Source: Woeseia sp034521225
GTDB taxonomy: Bacteria > Pseudomonadota > Gammaproteobacteria > Steroidobacterales > Woeseiaceae
DNA: 64,000 nt
NCBI GenBank assembly: GCA_034521225.1
Contig: JAXHMR010000024.1
Coordinates: 124,001-188,000, forward strand
Reading direction: 5' to 3'
Shown here: positions 59,633 through 64,000 of the stretch, piece by piece
Layout: each line of letters begins with the position of its first letter
Numbering within the stretch: position 1 is the stretch's first letter
Notes under the pieces: generated by a model
Databases searched by the model: none
What the model was told of the DNA's origin: nothing
The model's input: the letters and a program-made list of their open reading frames with translations, nothing else
Translations under genes and position numbers: made by a program

Positions 59633-60385
59633 TCAAGAACCCGGCACTACGACGGTGAGATCGGGCCTGAAGCCGGCGTTGCCGTACTCTCCCGGATATC
59701 CCCTCGGATTGCAGACGATCCGAGTTCGGAACAGCTCATAGTTGCAGGCATCGTGGGTATGGCCGTGAATCCAAAGGGCCGGCTGATACTTTTCAATCAG
59801 GCCTTCCAGCCGACTCGCGAATGCCGGGCTCAACGGATCGCTCGCGTACCGCTTCGCGATTGAGGTCGACGCAGGCAGATGATGCGTGATGACGACTGTC
59901 GGGCCATCAAACGCCTGCCCGAGTTGGCTCACAAGCCATGTCCGGCTCGCCTCGTGAAGAATGGCCGAATCTTTCGGCCGAAACCTGCGCCCATCCTGTC
60001 TGATGCGGACGAAATCGGCCATGGATAGCCTGGCGCGTTCGCGGGCAAACCAGGCTTCACCTTCCCCCTGCAGCTTGAAGTCCGTCCAAAGCGTGCTGCC
60101 AAGGAAGCGGACGCCATCCAGGACGAGCACACCGTCACTCAACACGGTGATGTTGTCCGGCGCTGCCGCTTCGAGCTCCGCCGTCATACCGATGTCATGA
60201 CCGTAGAACTCGTGATTGCCCGGTACGTAGATGACGGGCCGAAGAGGATAACGACGCGCCGCCCAACGCACACCGTCCACGCCCACGCCAATGTCGCCGG
60301 CAAGGATCACCGCATCGGCATCCGTGTCCGGCGGGACGAAATCCGCGAACTCGGTGTGCAGGTCGCTCAGGATGTTGAGTTTCAT
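59633..60385 (-). CDS. Metallophosphoesterase
   Basis: From ATG 60385 the 250-residue protein shows the calcineurin-like metal motifs in order: LSDLHTEF (D-x-H), LAGDIGVG (GD), YVPGNHEFY (GNHE), VITHHLPAS (H) and WIHGHTHDACNYEL (GHTH). All ligands are present, so the enzyme should be active. The substrate, nucleic acid, nucleotide or protein phosphate, cannot be told from sequence. Further upstream in-frame starts would add a stretch without conservation. Confidence 0.88.
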   Translation of the reverse strand: MKLNILSDLHTEFADFVPPDTDADAVILAGDIGVGVDGVRWAARRYPLRPVIYVPGNHEFYGHDIGMTAELEAAAPDNITVLSDGVLVLDGVRFLGSTLWTDFKLQGEGEAWFARERARLSMADFVRIRQDGRRFRPKDSAILHEASRTWLVSQLGQAFDGPTVVITHHLPASTSIAKRYASDPLSPAFASRLEGLIEKYQPALWIHGHTHDACNYELFRTRIVCNPRGYPGEYGNAGFRPDLTVVVPGS

Positions 60386-60449
60386 AGTGGTGTGCGCCGT
60401 GTAGGGGCCGAAGCGTAACACCCGGCAAAGGTCGCAATGCAAGCCACAA

Positions 60450-60620
60450 TCAGGGACGAGAAAAGACATTCCGCCAATTCACTGCCGGATCGCCGAAATC
60501 ACGGCCGCATCCGAACTGGCGCAAAGCGTCGGTTATCTCCCGGAGCACGCCGGTTTGCTTCGGCCTCGCCGGACAGCAATAATCGCCCGTCAAAACTGAT
60601 CTCAGGCGACCGTCATGCCC
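60450..60620 (-). pseudogene. Possible 3' remnant of a minus-strand gene
   Basis: The last 50 codons of a minus-strand frame (TGDYCCPARPKQTGVLREIT, DALRQFGCGRDFGDPAVNWR) look coding and end WRNVFSRP at a TGA. The upstream part is covered by the Fic gene on the other strand. The tail faintly resembles the end of the pRiA4b ORF-3 protein (DPxVxWRNxF). I cannot assign it. Confidence 0.3.
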
Positions 60621-61244
60621 GACCGGTACAGCACTTCCGACAACATCGAGGCGCAGTATCAACCGGGCTCGGGCGAAACCGTGCTGCGTCAACAGGCTTG
60701 GAATCTGCGACACAGGAAATGGATGACGTGAGCTGCGTACTGGACCAGCTCTACGAAAAGGTCTTGTCGGAAACCGCTTCCGACCAAGCGATCCACAACG
60801 GCACACATCAGAGAATGGCATCGGAGCTGGCTTGGCAATGTATTGATGGGCCGGTCGGGAACGCTCCGTCAATATGGCCAAGGGCGACTTTCATTTGCGG
60901 TCGCCTCGCGAATTTCCCGCCTGCTGGAAGAGCTCGACGGCAAATACTTATCGAAACTGACACCGTGCGAAGGCTTCACGAAAATCAACTCGTTGGTGCC
61001 ATCGCCACGATACATGTAGAACTGATCCTGATTCACCCTTTCAGAAGGGAACGGACGCCTGGCTCGCTTGTTGGCGGGGGTTATGGCGCTACAGGCGGGA
61101 TGGCCTGAGCCGGACTTCAGCTCCTGGGATGCGGACAAGGACAAATATTTCCTGTCGATTCAGGCGGGGATCAGCGGCGACTATCAGCCAATGAAGGCGC
61201 TGGTCAGGCAAGCGTTACGCGATGGCGGTAAGGCGGTTTGCTAG
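60615..61244 (+). pseudogene. Fic-domain protein gene broken by several indels
   Basis: Pieces in three plus-strand frames rebuild a cytoplasmic Fic AMPylase-type protein of about 205 residues. They start at ATG 60615 (MPDRYSTSDNIEAQYQPGSG), continue EMDDVSCVLDQLYEKVLSET, then NMAKGDFHF, SRISRLLEELDGKYLSKLTP and ATIHVELILIHPF, and end LARLLAGVMALQAGWPEPDF and QPMKALVRQALRDGGKAVC. Near 61042-61056, adding one base turns the observed HPFRRERT/FQKGTDA into HPFREGNGR, the exact catalytic Fic motif. At least four indels are needed. It is close to the Fic proteins encoded in mobile toxin loci. Confidence 0.7.
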
Positions 61245-61386
61245 TCAGCTTGAGCTCAATTGCCTCGATAGACTCTCCCGTCTCGATCGCTGTGGAGCTG
61301 GCGATGGAGCGGATACGCATAATCCGCGCCTGAGCCTTCGCAGATCTGAGATAAGGGTTGGTGGTTTTGAGTAATTTGGTGGCCAT
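61204..61386 (-). CDS. Small 60-residue protein antiparallel to the Fic gene end
   Basis: The ATG at 61386 opens a 60-residue frame with a conserved look: LLKTTNPYLRSAKAQARIMR, then SIASSTAIETGESIEAIEL, then a basic tail. The SSTAIE segment resembles the (S/T)xxxE(G/N) inhibitory helix of Fic antitoxins, except that Thr follows Glu. Its 3' end overlaps the Fic 3' end by 41 bases. A perfect TATAAT lies at 61392-61397, so close to the ATG that the transcript could be leaderless. A Fic-antitoxin role is a guess from motif and place. Confidence 0.45.
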   Translation of the reverse strand: MATKLLKTTNPYLRSAKAQARIMRIRSIASSTAIETGESIEAIELKLTSKPPYRHRVTLA

Positions 61387-61551
61387 CGCCCGATTATAGT
61401 CTGTTCCATGATCTGGGGAAACGTCCTTCCAAACGGGTGGACCTCGATCCCTGCACTATGTTGCTCGGCGACTAGCCGTCGTGCGAAACCACCGTAAGGA
61501 GCATGGCGAAATTGCGATATCCTCCCCTCACCCCTCCACCAGGAACACAAC

Positions 61552-62646
61552 ATGACCACACGCCGTGACTTCCTCGCCGCCAACGCCGCCTTGCTGGCTG
61601 CGTCGATTGCCAGCACCACCCTGGCCGGCACACAGATACCGTCGCTCCCGGCCAAAGACAGGCTGTCGATCCTGTTTCTCGGCGGCACGGGCTTCATCGG
61701 CCCGCACCAGATCGAGTACGCGCTCGCGCGCGGGCACGACGTGGCCATGTTCAATCGCGGCAGCAACCCGGGGCTGTTCGGCGACCGGGTCGAAGAGCTG
61801 ATCGGCAATCGCGATGCAACCATCGATGACGGCTTAAGCGTCCTCGAGGGCAGCCGTCGCTGGGACGTCGTGGTCGACAACTCGGGCTACGTGCCGCGGC
61901 ACGTCCGCGATTCAGCGGCGCTCTTTAAGGGCCGTGTCGGCCGCTATATCTATATTTCGACCACCGGCGTCTACGACTTCGACAAGACGCCAAGCGTCGA
62001 TCACGACAGTCCGCTGCACGCGTCGTTTCCCGATACCGAGGAAGTCAACGGCGACACCTACGGCCCGCTCAAGGCCGCGTGTGATCTCATCGTCCAGGAG
62101 ACGTTCGGCGAGGCGGCCACCATTATCCGGCCGACGGTCATCGTCGGGCCCGGCGACAGTACCGATCGCTTCACCTACTGGGTCGAGCGCTTCCACCGCG
62201 GCGGCGACATCCTCTGCCCGCCCGATCGCGAGCGTGAGGCCGCCTGGATCGATGCGCGCGACCTCTCGCACTGGCTGGTCACGCTGGCGGAGCAGGACAT
62301 GCCCGGCATCTTCAATGCCGCGGGTCCCGCCTCACCGATGAATCACGAGCAGGTGATGCACGGGTTCCGGGCGTTCAGCGCGGGCCCCGTGCGGCTGCAC
62401 TGGCCGACGCGCGAGTTGGTCGCGGATCTCGGCTACCCCGTGCCGTGGTTCTGGGCCGGAAGCCAGTCCCGGCACATTGATGCCAGTGCCTCAGTTGCGG
62501 CGGGTCTCCGCTATCGTTCACTCGCCACGAGCATCCGCGATACGCACGCCTGGTGGATCGCACAGTCACCAGAGCGGCGCGCCGCGGCACGCGGTTGGCC
62601 GACAGCTGAGCAGGAACGGGTGGCGGTGGAGCGTCTGGTGGGCTAG
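61552..62646 (+). CDS. Tat-exported NAD-dependent epimerase/dehydratase-like protein
   Basis: The intact 364-residue protein has a Tat signal (MTTRRDFLAANAALLAASIA) followed by an extended SDR fold: nucleotide loop ILFLGGTGFIGPHQIEYALA, YIYISTTGVYDF and the catalytic pair in GDTYGPLKAACDLIV, where YGPLKAA gives Y-x-x-x-K. ATIIRPTVIVGPGDSTDRF is also typical. Periplasmic location of such an enzyme is unusual but seen in this family. The C-terminal half would bind a sugar-like substrate, which is not identifiable. Confidence 0.85.
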   Translation: MTTRRDFLAANAALLAASIASTTLAGTQIPSLPAKDRLSILFLGGTGFIGPHQIEYALARGHDVAMFNRGSNPGLFGDRVEELIGNRDATIDDGLSVLEGSRRWDVVVDNSGYVPRHVRDSAALFKGRVGRYIYISTTGVYDFDKTPSVDHDSPLHASFPDTEEVNGDTYGPLKAACDLIVQETFGEAATIIRPTVIVGPGDSTDRFTYWVERFHRGGDILCPPDREREAAWIDARDLSHWLVTLAEQDMPGIFNAAGPASPMNHEQVMHGFRAFSAGPVRLHWPTRELVADLGYPVPWFWAGSQSRHIDASASVAAGLRYRSLATSIRDTHAWWIAQSPERRAAARGWPTAEQERVAVERLVG

Positions 62647-62678
62647 CGATGTTTGCGCCCGCCGAGCAGGGTAGCCAT

Positions 62679-63069
62679 CTACGGCTCCCGCACGGTCTCA
62701 ATGCCGACGGTCTTGGCCGCTTTGATGAACTTGCGGTCGAACGTGATCATCGCCTCGCAATGGCCGGCCTTCCCAAGGTGTAGGGCGTCCGCGAAGTCCA
62801 TGCCGCGATCGACACGATCGAGTGCCGTGGCCACCAGAGCCTCATCTTCTATTGTGATGCCGGGAAGGCCGGCGAAAGCGCGCAAGGCTCTGCACACGTC
62901 TCCTGGCTGAAATTCGTAAACGCTGCGCAACACCCATTCCGCTTCGAGCATAACGGTAGTACCGACGTATACGCCGCCTGCGTCGATGAGCTTGCGTGCC
63001 CGGGTCGATTGCTTTGGATGATCGCCCGTCAGATAGCGAACGACCAGTGATGGTGTCAATCGCGAGCAT
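62679..63069 (-). CDS. vapC: VapC-type PIN-domain ribonuclease toxin (frameshift near the start)
   Basis: The ATG at 63069 reads MLAIDT, the usual first strand with its acidic residue, and after an indel near 63053 continues SLVVRYLTGDHPKQSTRARK in the other frame. The remaining PIN acidic residues are visible in VMLEAEWVLRSVYEF (Glu), MDFADALHLGKAGHC (Asp) and AMITFDRKFIKAA (Asp). The reading is then intact to 62679. The start lies inside the antitoxin gene end, with a 14-base overlap, as in most vapBC pairs. Confidence 0.87.
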
Positions 63070-63331
63070 GGCGGCGCTTCGCTTCGGCGACTATCCCGGC
63101 CTCCATATCCTCAAGCGATTTCGGTGCGCCACTATGAGGCAGCGATGCAAATACAGTCTTCCGGCCGTGTCCGGAAAAGACCGGGGCTGGCTTGAGCAGC
63201 ACGCCCTCAGGTGTGTCCTCGACGAGAAGCCGTGTTCCCGCATCCCAGCGACGCTGGCGCCGGACCGTCTTGGGAAGGATGACCTGACCTTTCGTTGAAA
63301 TGACTGTAGTCAGTTTTTCGGTATCGGCCAT
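63056..63331 (-). CDS. vapB: VapB-type AbrB/SpoVT antitoxin
   Basis: The ATG at 63331, behind GGAG, opens MADTEKLTTVISTKGQVILP and KTVRRQRRWDAGTRLLVEDT, a swapped-hairpin AbrB DNA-binding domain, followed by a C-terminal toxin-binding tail (SLPHSGAPKSLEDMEAGIVA). It binds VapC and represses the operon. It is 91 residues and intact, and divergent from hipB. Confidence 0.87.
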   Translation of the reverse strand: MADTEKLTTVISTKGQVILPKTVRRQRRWDAGTRLLVEDTPEGVLLKPAPVFSGHGRKTVFASLPHSGAPKSLEDMEAGIVAEAKRRHARD

Positions 63332-63419
63332 TGTGCCGTCTCCAGGGTAAGACGTTGGTAAGATATCCATTCGGGTGCCGGAATACAAGGGCCGGCGGCG
63401 ATCTGAAGTTTCCCGAAAA

Positions 63420-63448
63420 TGCGGAGAATAGCCCCCTTATTCTCCGCA
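63420..63448. promoter_or_regulatory. Perfect inverted repeat between vapBC and hipBA
   Basis: Eleven-base arms TGCGGAGAATA and TATTCTCCGCA flank a 7-base spacer. A related half site GCGGAATAT follows at about 63455. It is a likely operator, and either module's antitoxin could use it. Confidence 0.6.
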
Positions 63449-63513
63449 AATCATGCGGAATATAGCCTTTTCCTGTGGTTGGCAATATCAGGGACTGGTG
63501 CGGAAGAACCCTG

Positions 63514-63564
63514 TAGGGTATATTGCGTTTTCATACCCTAGACGGTATATTCTGAAAATATACC
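63514..63564. promoter_or_regulatory. Two tandem inverted repeats, probable HipB operators
   Basis: TAGGGTAT (63514-63521) pairs with ATACCCTA (63533-63540) across 11 bases. GGTATATT (63544-63551) pairs with AATATACC (63557-63564) across 5 bases. The arms share the GGTAT/ATACC core and lie within 60 bases of the hipB start, covering its promoter. Confidence 0.65.
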
Positions 63565-63573
63565 CTAAGGGGG

Positions 63574-63826
63574 ATGTCCATGACCTACACGGCATATACA
63601 CCCAGGCAACTTGGCCAAACCCTCCGCGGCCAGCGCAAGGCGCAGCAGATCACCCAAAAGGACGCGGCGAAAATGGTTGGCCTGTTGCCCAAGACGATCT
63701 CGAAACTGGAGCTCGCCACCGAGACCCGCGACCATCGACAGCCTCTTCAAATTACTGTCGGCATTACAACTGGAACTCGTCGTGCGGTCACGAACACCCG
63801 ATGACGACGACGCCAGGGAGTGGTAA
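63574..63826 (+). CDS. hipB: HipB-type XRE antitoxin (one frameshift)
   Basis: An XRE helix-turn-helix protein: LGQTLRGQRKAQQITQKDAA, KMVGLLPKTISKLELATE. The AAGGGGG site touches the first ATG (63574), so the second ATG at 63580 is better spaced. After LATET an indel near 63722 breaks the frame, and the other phase continues ATIDSLFKLLSALQLELVVR to the stop at 63824-63826. This is the usual HipB ending. About 83 residues. It should neutralise the kinase encoded four bases downstream and bind the palindromes upstream. Confidence 0.85.
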
Positions 63827-63829
63827 CTC

Positions 63830-64000
63830 GTGCCACGTCACTCCAAAACACGACGTCTGGCCGTATGGATGAACGGCGAGCACGTGGGCACGTGGACCAT
63901 TGACGCTCAGGGGCAGCACGAGTTTCGTTATCAACAGGCCTGGATTGAGGCCGACGATACCCGCCCGCTATCGCTATCCATGCCATTGCGACCACCCGAT
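63830..64000 (+). CDS. hipA: HipA kinase toxin, N-terminal part (cut by window end)
   Basis: A GTG at 63830, three bases after the hipB stop, opens MPRHSKTRRLAVWMNGEHVG, TWTIDAQGQHEFRYQQAWIE and PLSLSMPLRPPD. VWMNGEHVGTW and PLSLSMPL are typical of the HipA N-terminal domain. Only 57 codons are inside the window, so the kinase core cannot be checked. Confidence 0.85.
   Translation, partial: MPRHSKTRRLAVWMNGEHVGTWTIDAQGQHEFRYQQAWIEADDTRPLSLSMPLRPPD

Noticed and set aside
1..64000. tRNA, rRNA or CRISPR loci
   Set aside because: No cloverleaf-like sequence, rRNA segment or regularly spaced repeat was seen on either strand.

Overview
The window looks like a GC-rich gammaproteobacterial chromosome, probably from a marine or sediment lineage. 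The reasons are TonB-dependent receptors, several Tat substrates with an RRDFL motif, TPR-sulfotransferases, FlgO/TPR proteins, a Cus-type RND pump and many lipoproteins. Closer placement is inference. I see no rRNA, tRNA or CRISPR.

The dominant oddity is frame breakage. About 25 otherwise recognisable genes, including a glutamine synthetase and the copper pump genes, carry one or more single-base indels, some in short homopolymers, while many long genes between them are intact. This fits uncorrected sequencing or assembly error better than biological decay. A few loci do look truly damaged: a Crp/Fnr regulator and a DUF6065 gene with internal deletions, an MtfA-like gene missing its HExxH segment, and a Fic gene broken at many points. 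I give spans of the reconstructed genes and say where the frame breaks.

Layout. 1-570: IS200-type element. 0.8-4.0 kb: a broken membrane-anchored protein and a FlgO/TPR protein. 4.1-12.5 kb: copper efflux operon on the minus strand (CopL-like exported peptide, cusC, cusB, cusA, copA), with 4-base stop/start overlaps from cusC onward. 12.7-14.8 kb: MscS channel and MtfA-like protein. 14.9-18.5 kb: periplasmic substrate-binding protein coupled to a hybrid histidine kinase. 18.7-25.1 kb: DUF3775, lipoprotein methyltransferase, PEBP, DUF502, NhaC antiporter, Tat-exported flavoprotein, DUF6065 remnant. 25.4-29.6 kb: DUF4382 lipoprotein divergent from an ECF sigma/anti-sigma unit that leads into a coiled-coil secreted protein and a TPR/beta-barrel protein. 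29.7-32.1 kb: CHASE4-type kinase and response regulator. 32.4-33.8 kb: BON lipoprotein and OmpA-like protein.

34.4-44.3 kb is the most unusual block: an Asp/Asn beta-hydroxylase, two large TPR-sulfotransferases, a MetF-like protein between them, a TonB receptor with strikingly Tyr/Trp-rich segments, a TIGR03032-like propeller protein, and a very short gene for a 26-residue peptide with a near-perfect Shine-Dalgarno and its own terminator. 44.4-47.2 kb: paired membrane GTPases. 47.2-56.8 kb: PqqB-like hydrolase, TolB-propeller/PHP protein, glutamine-synthetase-family enzyme convergent with a second copy of the flavoprotein, and a P/Q- and Cys-rich exported protein.

56.8-64.0 kb is an accessory stretch rich in toxin-antitoxin genes: YjjJ-type HipA, a pRiA4b ORF-3 protein, an RQC-minor protein, metallophosphoesterase, broken Fic gene with an antiparallel small ORF, Tat epimerase, vapBC, and a divergent hipBA pair (hipA cut by the window end) with clear palindromic operators between the two modules.
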